From Bacteroidota bacterium (lineage in GTDB: Bacteria; Bacteroidota; Bacteroidia; B-17B0; Aurantibacillaceae), in assembly GCA_020162035.1 (NCBI GenBank), contig JAIUNM010000027.1:1-34655 (forward strand): a DNA stretch of 34,655 nt, written 5' to 3'. The notes under the pieces were generated by a model, which did no database searches, was not told where the DNA came from, and worked only from the letters and a program-made list of their open reading frames with translations. The position numbers and the translations under genes were made by a program. The stretch's first letter is position 1. Every line of letters starts with the position of its first letter. Below are positions 8,547 through 16,772 of this stretch, in pieces.

Positions 8547-10531
8547 TTATTTAAATTTATTATAAATGTTATTCTCGTTCCTAAATTTAGTTTACTTTCA
8601 ATATTTAAATCAGCATTAACGTCTGAGGCTCTTTGTTTCATGTTTTTTAACCCGTTGCCGTATTTTATGTTTTCATTAAAACCTTTTCCATTATCCGTAA
8701 TGATAAAAGAAAACATATCTCCTACTTTTTGAAAATCTATGGTTACTTTACTGGCATTTGAGTGTTTTAAAATGTTGTTTAAAATCTCTTTTATAATTGA
8801 AATAAGGGTTCTAGCAACTTGAATTGATTTTACATTCTGATTTTCATCTATGTTTGAAATGAAATTTAAATTAATGTTTTTTTCTTCAAAAAAGTCGTAA
8901 GAATATTCTCTAATTTTTGCTATTAGAGCTTCAAGTTGAAGGTTATCATCATCAAGAACCCAAATTATATCTCTCATGTCAAAAATTACTTGTTTACTTT
9001 TAGATTTAATTTTATCAATTAATAATTTTGTTTCTTCTTGAGTTAAATTTTGTTTTGAAATCTTTTCTCCTAAAAACAATATTTTGTTTAATCCAGATCC
9101 TATATCATCGTGTAAATCCTTAGATATACGCATTCGTTGTTTTTGTTTTAAATTTTGTAGATTAAGTTTATGAACTGTGTCTGTAAATATTCTTCTTTTT
9201 TTATTGTAATTAATAACAATATATATTATTACTAAAAAACTTATAGCTGTTAAAATAAAAATTAAAATAAATTTGTTAAACTTTGCTGATTTATTTAACA
9301 ATTCTAGTTTATTAATTTGGTTTAATTTTTTAAGTTCATTAATTCTGTTTTCTTTAACTAAAGTTATGTAAGATTTTTCAAAATCAAGAAACATTAGTTG
9401 TTTTTCTCTATTTAAAATATTCTGTGATAAACTGTCTGTTATACGCGTGTAACACAAAGCTAATTTATATTCATTTATGTTTTCGTATGTTTTGTTAATG
9501 AGACTATAAACATCTAATAATAAATCGTTATTAGAATTATAAACTGTTAAACTTTTTGTAATCTCTGTTATTTCGTTGCTAATTGTTTTAGAAAAAGATC
9601 TTTTTGTTAAAGATTTTGAATAACTGATTTTTAGTTTTATTAAGTTTTCTAAAGGTATATTTTTTAACTTATTGTATAAAAATTGAGCTTGAGTATAATA
9701 ATAAATTGCAGAGTCATGTTTTTTAAATGTAAGAAAAGCATCTGCCATAAATGTTGTTGCGTTTGCTAATGAAATTGTGTCTGTGTTATAAATTTTTAAA
9801 CCGTTAATTGATTTGTGTAAAAAATAAAATGCAGAATCTTGATGGTTTAATTTTTCATAACAAGTTCCTAAATAGCCATATAAAATATTTTTAAAATATT
9901 CTTTGTCTTCTGATCTAGTGTTAGCAACACTTAACCCTTTATATAAGATTTCTTTAGCTTTATTAATATTATTTACACGCATATATAGTTCTCCTATATA
10001 ATAATATCGTGGGTTATGTTCTGCTGTTTTTAAAACATATTTTGCTGCTTTAATGTAATTTTGTAAAGCTAAATTGTAATGGCCAAGTTTTTTATGGCAG
10101 TAACCAAAGTTGCAATAAGAAACAAACAACATGTTTGCTTTGTTACTTTTTTTTACTAAATCAAACGCGAGCTCGTTATAAAATAACGACGAGTCATACA
10201 TCATCATAATTTCATAGCAATTGCTAATGCCATTGTATGCATTATAAATAAACAAACTGTCGTTGTTTTTTTTTGAAAGAGATAACAAGAGATTCCCGTG
10301 CTTTAACCCTTCTCTGGGGTTATATAAACCTTTTTCAAAAGTTAAAACATAAAGGCAGTTTAGTTTTTGTTTAATGTTAGTTGATGTACGGTAAACATTC
10401 TCAATACTATCTATGTATTTAATGTTAATTGCATGAGTTTTAAGTAAAAACACAAACAAAGCATAACACAGGTAATGTTTATTTAAATTAATTAAAATAT
10501 TTTTTAATGCGTTTATTTTACTAAAATACAT
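8543..10531 (-). CDS. TPR-containing sensor histidine kinase (HisKA_3 type)
   Basis: This 662-residue membrane sensor kinase has an N-terminal hydrophobic segment (about 18-35) that is a signal peptide or anchor. A long helical region of TPR-like repeats (about 50-400) is predicted to be periplasmic; examples are YNLALQNYIKAAKYV and HDSAIYYYTQAQFLY. A transmembrane helix lies at about 421-442 before KKRR. The dimerisation helix carries phospho-acceptor His474 in LHDDIGSGLNKI, the NarL-partner type. The HATPase domain has EILNNILKHSNAS (N box), DNGKGF and GNGLKNMKQRA. It should phosphorylate the LuxR-type regulator encoded downstream through a 4-bp overlap. The ligand is unknown; in Bacteroidota such TPR sensors are common. 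Confidence 0.95.
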   Translation of the reverse strand: MYFSKINALKNILINLNKHYLCYALFVFLLKTHAINIKYIDSIENVYRTSTNIKQKLNCLYVLTFEKGLYNPREGLKHGNLLLSLSKKNNDSLFIYNAYNGISNCYEIMMMYDSSLFYNELAFDLVKKSNKANMLFVSYCNFGYCHKKLGHYNLALQNYIKAAKYVLKTAEHNPRYYYIGELYMRVNNINKAKEILYKGLSVANTRSEDKEYFKNILYGYLGTCYEKLNHQDSAFYFLHKSINGLKIYNTDTISLANATTFMADAFLTFKKHDSAIYYYTQAQFLYNKLKNIPLENLIKLKISYSKSLTKRSFSKTISNEITEITKSLTVYNSNNDLLLDVYSLINKTYENINEYKLALCYTRITDSLSQNILNREKQLMFLDFEKSYITLVKENRINELKKLNQINKLELLNKSAKFNKFILIFILTAISFLVIIYIVINYNKKRRIFTDTVHKLNLQNLKQKQRMRISKDLHDDIGSGLNKILFLGEKISKQNLTQEETKLLIDKIKSKSKQVIFDMRDIIWVLDDDNLQLEALIAKIREYSYDFFEEKNINLNFISNIDENQNVKSIQVARTLISIIKEILNNILKHSNASKVTIDFQKVGDMFSFIITDNGKGFNENIKYGNGLKNMKQRASDVNADLNIESKLNLGTRITFIINLNK

Positions 10532-10581
10532 TACAAATTTTATAAAATAGTAAATAATTTAAAATTACTACTAAAGTGGTA

Positions 10582-10612
10582 TTGTGCTTTTTATTGCTCA
10601 AAAATATTTTTG
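10582..10612 (+). promoter_or_regulatory. Bacteroidota-type promoter
   Basis: TTG (10582-10584), a 20-base spacer and TATTTTTG (10605-10612) match the Bacteroidota consensus well. The ATG at 10624 follows 11 bases later. A GTG at 10576 in the same frame lies upstream of this element, so the promoter supports the ATG at 10624 as the real start. Confidence 0.55.
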
Positions 10613-10623
10613 TTTTAATTATT

Positions 10624-11565
10624 ATGAAAAGATTTTTGCTTATATATACATTGCTTTTACTAATTAATAATATTGCTTTTTCACAAGAAAAAGTATCCTA
10701 TACAGCTATTGACTATACAGACAAATTAAGTCCATTTAAAATATCATTAACCCTATTAAGTTTAGATGCAATGGCCCCACAAGTAGGAGCAACGGTTGAG
10801 GGGGTAATTGCAAAAAAAATTGGTTACAATATATGTTATAGAAGAAGTTTATCAAAGTATGCTTTTATTACGAACAAGAATTACGTGTTAAACAAAACAG
10901 ATGTTAAATTCAGTAATTATTTAGAGGGGGGCATAGACTGTTTTATGTTTGACAAAATTAAAGATAATGGCACTGTTAAAGTAACCACTTCTGAATGGGT
11001 AAATGGTAATACGAGTTATACAGAATCGTTTAAAGCTTTCGTAAAAAAAAGAAAACAAAAAGGGATACACTTTGGTTTAATAAATTATAACAGAATGTTT
11101 TTTACTTCTTCCGATACTTCAGAGATAGGAAATGTTGTGTTTACAAACGATAATGGGGAAAAATTAAAACCGCAAAGAGCAACTTATGGAACAAACAGCA
11201 TTAACAATGTTTTATATGCCGGTTTTGTTTTTAAAAGAGTTATTAAATCTACCGTTTCGTCGGAGGGTTGGAGGTACTATAAACATTTTTCTCGTAGATT
11301 TTATGTTGATGTTTTGTTAGGCAACACTACATTTAATAAAATTGAAGTTAACGGAGATTCATATACAGCAACATCATCAAAAATAAACCCTTTAGGTTAT
11401 AGGTTGGGTTTTGAGTGGGATAACATGGGTTGTGTAATGGGTTTTGAGTTTGGTATGCGACCAGGCGTTCAATACGATATGCCTTATTACAATTATTTTA
11501 ATTTAAATTTTAGTTTTAATATAATTAATGGCGATAAACGTTATGCTATGAAATTAAAAAAATAA
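10624..11565 (+). CDS. Hypothetical secreted protein, probable outer-membrane beta-barrel
   Basis: I do not recognise this 313-residue protein. The start at 10624 gives a clean signal peptide (MKRFLLIYTLLLLINNIAFS, then Q); the in-frame GTG at 10576 would place extra residues before it. The mature part has alternating hydrophobic and aromatic strands, several YxxGF or LGFEW-type segments, and a Tyr/Phe-rich ending (NYFNLNFSFNIIN), typical of small Bacteroidota outer-membrane barrels. Few acidic or catalytic motifs stand out. It is divergent from the histidine kinase gene (start codons 92 bp apart), which makes it a candidate target of that two-component system, though nothing in the sequence proves this. 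Confidence 0.8.
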   Translation: MKRFLLIYTLLLLINNIAFSQEKVSYTAIDYTDKLSPFKISLTLLSLDAMAPQVGATVEGVIAKKIGYNICYRRSLSKYAFITNKNYVLNKTDVKFSNYLEGGIDCFMFDKIKDNGTVKVTTSEWVNGNTSYTESFKAFVKKRKQKGIHFGLINYNRMFFTSSDTSEIGNVVFTNDNGEKLKPQRATYGTNSINNVLYAGFVFKRVIKSTVSSEGWRYYKHFSRRFYVDVLLGNTTFNKIEVNGDSYTATSSKINPLGYRLGFEWDNMGCVMGFEFGMRPGVQYDMPYYNYFNLNFSFNIINGDKRYAMKLKK

Positions 11566-11638
11566 GCCCAATTAGGTAATACTAAAGCACATTGAATATT
11601 CGTTTTATTTAAAAAAATCACTGAGAATTTATTTCGTT

Positions 11639-13006
11639 TTAATTTTCTAAACTAATATTCTCATCGCCATTTTTATAGGGCATATAAGTAAAAATAAATT
11701 GAAACATTTCTTCAGTTGTTTTCATGCTTTCAACCCCATTACCGTTAGTAATTAATTTTGGCGGAGTAAACGGGTTGTTTGGATTTTGTTTAGTGTTATC
11801 AAACGTGCCAATTACTTTTATAGTGTAATTTTTTGGGATTTTTAATGGATTTATAAACGTATAATAATATTGCCATTTAAAATCCCATTTATTAATTTTT
11901 ATTAATGGAATGGTGTCTTTACCTAAATACGCAAATGCCCAAAAAGATTTACCTATTAAGTGCATATGAGGGTTTACAGATAACAAAGAAATGTCTTGTG
12001 TTAAAGTTAATTGTGTAGTAAATGTTTTAATAACATTTGGTTCTATAAAAAAAGCAGGTTCAATTTTTGATACTCCAAAAGTTCCTAATTGTGTTTCTTT
12101 TATTGCTCTCTTAATTGGAGTTTTTCTATAAAAAACATTTAAGTAACTACTATCTTCACAGTCTTTAGAGCTTGGGCCATAATGTATATTGTTTAATAAA
12201 AACATTCCGTTTTTTTTTAACCTAAACCCACCAACCTCATCAGGGTAATTAGGTGGTAAATAGCCAGGCAAATAATAAACTGTATTTGGTGTAAGAGTTG
12301 GGAACTGAGGTTCTAAATTATCAATGTAGGGTATATTCATTTCTTTATAAACACTCAATAAATTTTTAGTTTCATCAACGTTTATTTGTACTCCATTTTG
12401 ATAATTAAATTTTCTGTTTTCATCATAAGAAACTAAATGGCCATTTACATGGTGTACTAATTTGCGTTGCTGAGGCACAAACTCCACAAAGTCAACTATT
12501 GTGTCTTTATCTATTTGATAAGGAAATTTTATAATGTAAAATGCATCTGTTCCATTGCCTTTAATTTTAACCGCTTCTTTTAGCTTAATTATTAAATCTG
12601 GTTTTCTGTAATTTGAAAATTCATTAAACTCAGGCGGGTTTATTGTTATTAAACTATCTCCATATTTACACCCTTCATCTACCCATTTTTTAATTAATAA
12701 TTTTATAGAATCGTTTAAAATACGTTCGCCTACAAAATGCGTATAATTTGCATCTGCTGGCCATGGCGGCATATAACCTGTTTGAGTTACAAATTTTATT
12801 AGTTTAGCTTTCTTTACAGCATCTGAATAACTTAACAAATTAAACGGCCCACTTTGATTTGGGCGATGACATGGTGTACAATTACTGTGTATAATATTGG
12901 CTATTGAATTTGTCCAAGTTATTTGCATTAAGTTTTCTTGTTTATTTGAATTATTTGAACAAGAAAATAATAAACAAACAAAAACAATATTAATGTACTT
13001 TAGCAT
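11639..13006 (-). CDS. Lipoprotein with cytochrome c motif and PHM-like copper monooxygenase domain
   Basis: The start at 13006 gives 455 residues with a lipoprotein signal peptide ending LLFSC (Cys16); an ATG at 13027 would add seven residues before it. A single c-type heme motif, CTPCH (43-47), lies in a short cytochrome domain, with Met79 in GYMPPWP a possible axial ligand. The rest resembles copper type II ascorbate-dependent monooxygenases (peptidylglycine alpha-hydroxylating and dopamine beta-monooxygenase). His185-His186 and His275 (IHYG) fit the first copper site; His347 and His349 (HMH) plus Met434 (TEEM) fit the second. It is probably anchored in the envelope and carries out a redox reaction on an unknown substrate. 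The domain assignment is strong; catalytic activity is inferred. Confidence 0.85.
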   Translation of the reverse strand: MLKYINIVFVCLLFSCSNNSNKQENLMQITWTNSIANIIHSNCTPCHRPNQSGPFNLLSYSDAVKKAKLIKFVTQTGYMPPWPADANYTHFVGERILNDSIKLLIKKWVDEGCKYGDSLITINPPEFNEFSNYRKPDLIIKLKEAVKIKGNGTDAFYIIKFPYQIDKDTIVDFVEFVPQQRKLVHHVNGHLVSYDENRKFNYQNGVQINVDETKNLLSVYKEMNIPYIDNLEPQFPTLTPNTVYYLPGYLPPNYPDEVGGFRLKKNGMFLLNNIHYGPSSKDCEDSSYLNVFYRKTPIKRAIKETQLGTFGVSKIEPAFFIEPNVIKTFTTQLTLTQDISLLSVNPHMHLIGKSFWAFAYLGKDTIPLIKINKWDFKWQYYYTFINPLKIPKNYTIKVIGTFDNTKQNPNNPFTPPKLITNGNGVESMKTTEEMFQFIFTYMPYKNGDENISLEN

Positions 13007-13036
13007 TTGGCTAAAATTAATAAACATTAATTAAAC

Positions 13037-13636
13037 ATGTACACCTATTTTGTTTTAAATAAACCAAAATCAATGTTAAGTCAGTTTAAAGGACAATATG
13101 GTTTAAACACATTAAAGCAACTTGATTACCAGTTTGATGAAAATGTTATGCCTGTTGGTAGATTAGATTATGATACAGAAGGATTATTGCTATTAACTAC
13201 AGATAAAAATTTTTACAAAAAAATATTGCTACCTGAAGTAAAAATAAACAAAACATATTTAGTGCGCGTTAAAAACAATATTACTCAAAAAGCTATTAAT
13301 TTATTACAAAATGGCGTTGATATTAAATTAAAAGGTAAAGACTGTATTTACAAAACAAAACCTTGCTTTGTAGAAATTATTTCTAAAAACGAATTACCAA
13401 CAATGTTTTATGAAGATTATGTGTGGCCACACACATGGTTAAAAATTACAATTACCGAAGGTAAAAACAGGCAGGTGCGTAAAATGTTTTCGGTTGTTGG
13501 TTTTAATGTACAAAGGTTAATAAGGGTGCAAATTGGTGGGTTAAATATTAGCAATATTCCTGTGAGTACCGTTCAACAGTTAGATATTAATGAAGTTAAT
13601 TCTGTTTTTTTGTCTGATAAAAATCAGGCTTATTAA
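13037..13636 (+). CDS. rluE: 23S rRNA pseudouridine synthase, RluE family
   Basis: This 199-residue protein lacks an S4 domain, which fits the short RluE/YmfC-type branch of the RsuA family. These enzymes turn a uridine of rRNA into pseudouridine; RluE acts on 23S rRNA. The catalytic aspartate is Asp44 in MPVGRLDYDTEGLLLLTTD, the conserved Arg/Lys motif near the C-terminus is EGKNRQVRKM, and the N-terminal YFVLNKPK motif is present. The start lies only about 9-30 bp from the divergent cytochrome/monooxygenase gene, depending on that gene's start. RluE is the best fit; a paralogous RsuA-family member with another rRNA site cannot be excluded. Confidence 0.88.
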   Translation: MYTYFVLNKPKSMLSQFKGQYGLNTLKQLDYQFDENVMPVGRLDYDTEGLLLLTTDKNFYKKILLPEVKINKTYLVRVKNNITQKAINLLQNGVDIKLKGKDCIYKTKPCFVEIISKNELPTMFYEDYVWPHTWLKITITEGKNRQVRKMFSVVGFNVQRLIRVQIGGLNISNIPVSTVQQLDINEVNSVFLSDKNQAY

Positions 13637-13709
13637 ATTTTATTGTCTAAAAAGTTAAAAATTTATTAAAAATACATTCTTAAAACGGGTTTTACTACAT
13701 TGTTTTGAT

Positions 13710-13717
13710 TAATTTTG
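13710..13717 (+). promoter_or_regulatory. Probable -7 element of the gcvP promoter
   Basis: TAATTTTG at 13710-13717 matches TAnnTTTG and lies 19 bases before the gcvP ATG. A clear upstream TTG at the expected distance is not present, so this is a partial match. I see no glycine riboswitch-like structure in the 100-bp gap. Confidence 0.4.
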
Positions 13718-13736
13718 TAACTCAATTTTTCAATCT

Positions 13737-16589
13737 ATGTCAAACGATATTTTTGTAAATCGCCACAATGGTCCACGTAAAACGGAAGTTAATTTAATGC
13801 TTAAAAAAATTGGTTCAAAATCAATTGAAGAGTTAATTAATGAAACCGTGCCAACTAATATTCGATTAAAAAACCCTTTAAATACAGGCTCGGCGTTAAC
13901 TGAGTTTCAATACCACAAACATTTACGAGCGTTAGGTAAAAAAAATAAAGTATTTAAAAGTTATATAGGCTTAGGTTATTACAACACCATTTTACCTGCA
14001 GTAATACAACGTAATGTGTTTGAAAATCCAGGTTGGTACACAGCATACACGCCTTATCAAGCAGAAATTGCTCAAGGTAGATTAGAAGCTATTCTTAATT
14101 TTCAAACCATGGTAATGGATTTAACAGCTATGCCAATTGCCAACGCAAGTTTGTTAGATGAGGGAACAGCAGCGGCTGAAGCGGTATTTATGTTTTATAG
14201 CAATCGTAGTAGAGAAAAACAAAAAATAAACGCTAATAAATTATTTGTAAGCGAAACTTGTTTTCCTCAAGTAATTGATGTTATTAAAACACGCTGTAAT
14301 CCTGTTGGTATAGAGGTTGTAGTTGGAAGTATTTCTAATACTAATTTAGACGATTCTTTTTTTGGTTCTATAATTCAATACCCTGATATTAATGGAGAAG
14401 CAAATAATTACCAAGCTTATATAAATTCTTGTAAAGAAAAAAATATTCAAGTTGCAGTTGGCTCTGATTTATTAGCTTTAACATTATTAACACCTCCTGG
14501 CGAATGGGGGGCAGATGTGGTTTATGGCAACTCACAACGTTTTGGTGTGCCTTTAGGTTATGGCGGACCGCACGCTGCGTTTTTTGCTTGTAAAGACGAT
14601 TATAAACGATTAATACCAGGTCGTATTATTGGTGTAAGTGTTGATGCAGAAGGGAACACAGCTTTACGTATGGCTTTACAAACACGCGAACAACATATTA
14701 AACGCGATAAAGCAACAAGTAATATATGTACAGCACAAGCATTATTAGCTATTATGGCTAGTATGTATGCGGTTTACCATGGGCCTGATGGTTTAAAAGC
14801 TATTGCTCAAGAAATTCACAATAACGCTTTTACTTTAAGTAGCGCATTAACTAAAGCTGGTTTAACAGTTAACACAAAATTATATTTTGACACCATTGTA
14901 GTTAATTGCGATGCCGCTAAAGTTATTGCAATTGCCGAATCTAAAGAAATTAATTTTAGAAAAATTGATGATAAACATGTTGGAATTTCTATCGATCAAA
15001 CAGCAGACTGGAGCGACTTACAAGACATTGCATCTTGTTTTAATGTTGCATTAGATAAAATTATTTCCTCAAAACTCATTAATTCATCAAGCTTAAATCG
15101 TCAATCTTCTTATTTAACGCACCCTACTTTTAATTCGTTTCATAGCGAAAGCGAAATGATGCGTTACATTAAACGTTTAGAAAATAAAGATTTATCGTTA
15201 GTACACAGTATGATTTCGCTAGGAAGTTGTACAATGAAATTAAATGCGGCATCTGAATTGTTACCTCTAACTTGGCCTGAGTGGGCTAACATACATCCTT
15301 TTGTTCCTGCAAATCAAGCGCAAGGCTATTTAGAAATGATAGCTACACTTGATAAAGATTTAAGTAATATTACTGGTTTTGCAAAAATGAGTTTTCAACC
15401 AAACTCTGGCGCACAAGGCGAATATGCAGGTTTAATGGTAATTCGCCAATACCATTTAGCAAATGGTGATAACAAAAGAGTAGTTGCACTAATTCCTTCT
15501 TCTGCACACGGCACTAACCCCGCAAGCGCAGCAATGGCAGGCATGACAATTGTTGTTACTAAATGTGATGAAAAAGGCAATGTTGATGTTGCTGATTTAA
15601 AGGCAAAAGCTGAACAATATAAAGATACCCTAAGTTGTATAATGATAACATACCCAAGCACACACGGAGTTTACGAAGAGGGTATAACAGAAATAACAAA
15701 AATTATTCATGATAACGGTGGGCTAGTTTACATGGATGGCGCTAATATGAATGCGCAAGTTGGTTTAACAAGCCCTGGAAACATTGGTGCAGATGTTTGT
15801 CATTTAAATTTACACAAAACATTTGCTATCCCCCATGGTGGTGGTGGCCCAGGTATGGGACCTATTGGTGTAGTTGAAAAATTAGTGCCGTTTTTGCCTT
15901 CGCACCCAGTAGTAAATACAGGCGGAAAAGAAGGAATACACGCTGTAAGTTCTGCTCCGTTTGGCAGCGCTTTAATTTTATTAATTAGTTATGGTTATAT
16001 TAAAATGCTTGGTGCTGATGGTTTAAAAGCAGCAACAGAAACCGCAATATTAAATGCTAATTATATGAAAGAGGTTTTAAAAGACCATTACAAAATTTTA
16101 TATACTGGTAGTAAAGGCCGATGCGCACACGAAATGATTTTAGATTGTAATGATTTTAAAATGGCAAGCGGTGTTGAAGTGGCAGATATTGCTAAACGTT
16201 TAATGGATTATGGCTTTCATGCGCCTACGGTTGCGTTTCCTGTAGTAAATACATTAATGGTTGAGCCAACTGAAAGCGAAAATAAAGCAGAATTAGATCG
16301 TTTTTGTGATGCAATGATTTCTATTAGAAAAGAAATACAAGAAATAATTGATGGCAAAGCTGATAAATTAAATAATGTGATTAAAAATGCTCCACATACT
16401 GCAAAATTAATTATTGCAGATAATTATGATAAGCCTTACAGTCGCGAAAAAGCAGCATTTCCATTACCTTATGTAAAAGCAAATAAATTTTGGCCAAGTG
16501 TTGCACGTGTTGATAATGCTTATGGCGATAGAAATTTAGTTTGTAGTTGTGCGCCTATTGAAGCTTATATGGAAGAAGTTGTTGGGTAA
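13737..16589 (+). CDS. gcvP: Glycine dehydrogenase (decarboxylating), P-protein
   Basis: This 950-residue protein is the full-length single-chain P-protein of the glycine cleavage system. It decarboxylates glycine with pyridoxal phosphate and passes the aminomethyl group to the lipoyl H-protein. The PLP-binding lysine is Lys694 in NLHKTFAIPHGGGGPGMGP. The N-terminal half has PYQAEIAQGRLEA and NASLLDEGTAAAEA; the C-terminal half has SHGTNPASA-like SAHGTNPASAAMAG. Both halves are intact, unlike the split GcvPA/GcvPB form of some bacteria. gcvT and gcvH are not in the window. It converges with fhs, another supplier of folate one-carbon units. Confidence 0.97.
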   Translation: MSNDIFVNRHNGPRKTEVNLMLKKIGSKSIEELINETVPTNIRLKNPLNTGSALTEFQYHKHLRALGKKNKVFKSYIGLGYYNTILPAVIQRNVFENPGWYTAYTPYQAEIAQGRLEAILNFQTMVMDLTAMPIANASLLDEGTAAAEAVFMFYSNRSREKQKINANKLFVSETCFPQVIDVIKTRCNPVGIEVVVGSISNTNLDDSFFGSIIQYPDINGEANNYQAYINSCKEKNIQVAVGSDLLALTLLTPPGEWGADVVYGNSQRFGVPLGYGGPHAAFFACKDDYKRLIPGRIIGVSVDAEGNTALRMALQTREQHIKRDKATSNICTAQALLAIMASMYAVYHGPDGLKAIAQEIHNNAFTLSSALTKAGLTVNTKLYFDTIVVNCDAAKVIAIAESKEINFRKIDDKHVGISIDQTADWSDLQDIASCFNVALDKIISSKLINSSSLNRQSSYLTHPTFNSFHSESEMMRYIKRLENKDLSLVHSMISLGSCTMKLNAASELLPLTWPEWANIHPFVPANQAQGYLEMIATLDKDLSNITGFAKMSFQPNSGAQGEYAGLMVIRQYHLANGDNKRVVALIPSSAHGTNPASAAMAGMTIVVTKCDEKGNVDVADLKAKAEQYKDTLSCIMITYPSTHGVYEEGITEITKIIHDNGGLVYMDGANMNAQVGLTSPGNIGADVCHLNLHKTFAIPHGGGGPGMGPIGVVEKLVPFLPSHPVVNTGGKEGIHAVSSAPFGSALILLISYGYIKMLGADGLKAATETAILNANYMKEVLKDHYKILYTGSKGRCAHEMILDCNDFKMASGVEVADIAKRLMDYGFHAPTVAFPVVNTLMVEPTESENKAELDRFCDAMISIRKEIQEIIDGKADKLNNVIKNAPHTAKLIIADNYDKPYSREKAAFPLPYVKANKFWPSVARVDNAYGDRNLVCSCAPIEAYMEEVVG

Positions 16590-16613
16590 TTTTACTCAAT
16601 AATTAATTATATT

Positions 16614-16772
16614 TCAAGCATCAAGCATCAATCTTAAATCGTAATAACGATGTGATGCCTTTTCTAACGATGTTCCGTTTTTAACTGCATTATTTATTAA
16701 GCGTTTAATTCTTTCTATTTGAATTATAAATGAAATTCTGTTTACGTTAAATTTTAACTTAATCCACTTATT
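16614..16772 (-). pseudogene. Possible remnant of a small helix-turn-helix protein
   Basis: Between gcvP and fhs a minus-strand frame is open for 52 codons to a TGA at 16614-16616. It has no ATG and its upstream part overlaps the 3' end of fhs in another frame. Its translation looks protein-like: ISFIIQIERIKRLIN, then NGTSLEKASHRYYDL, ending LMLDA. The first part resembles, from memory, the opening of a family of ~65-residue Bacteroidota DNA-binding proteins (F-I-x-Q-I-E-R-I-x-x-L). The last residues come from a tandem CAAGCAT repeat (16615-16628). It could be a decayed gene, a small gene with a non-ATG start, or chance. Confidence 0.25.

Noticed and set aside
10576..10623. GTG start extending the outer-membrane protein by 16 residues
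   Set aside because: The extension covers the promoter elements and places a second hydrophobic stretch before a complete signal peptide; the ATG at 10624 fits better.
13637..13736. Glycine riboswitch upstream of gcvP
   Set aside because: The 100-bp gap is AT-rich with no paired helices or conserved aptamer core that I can see.
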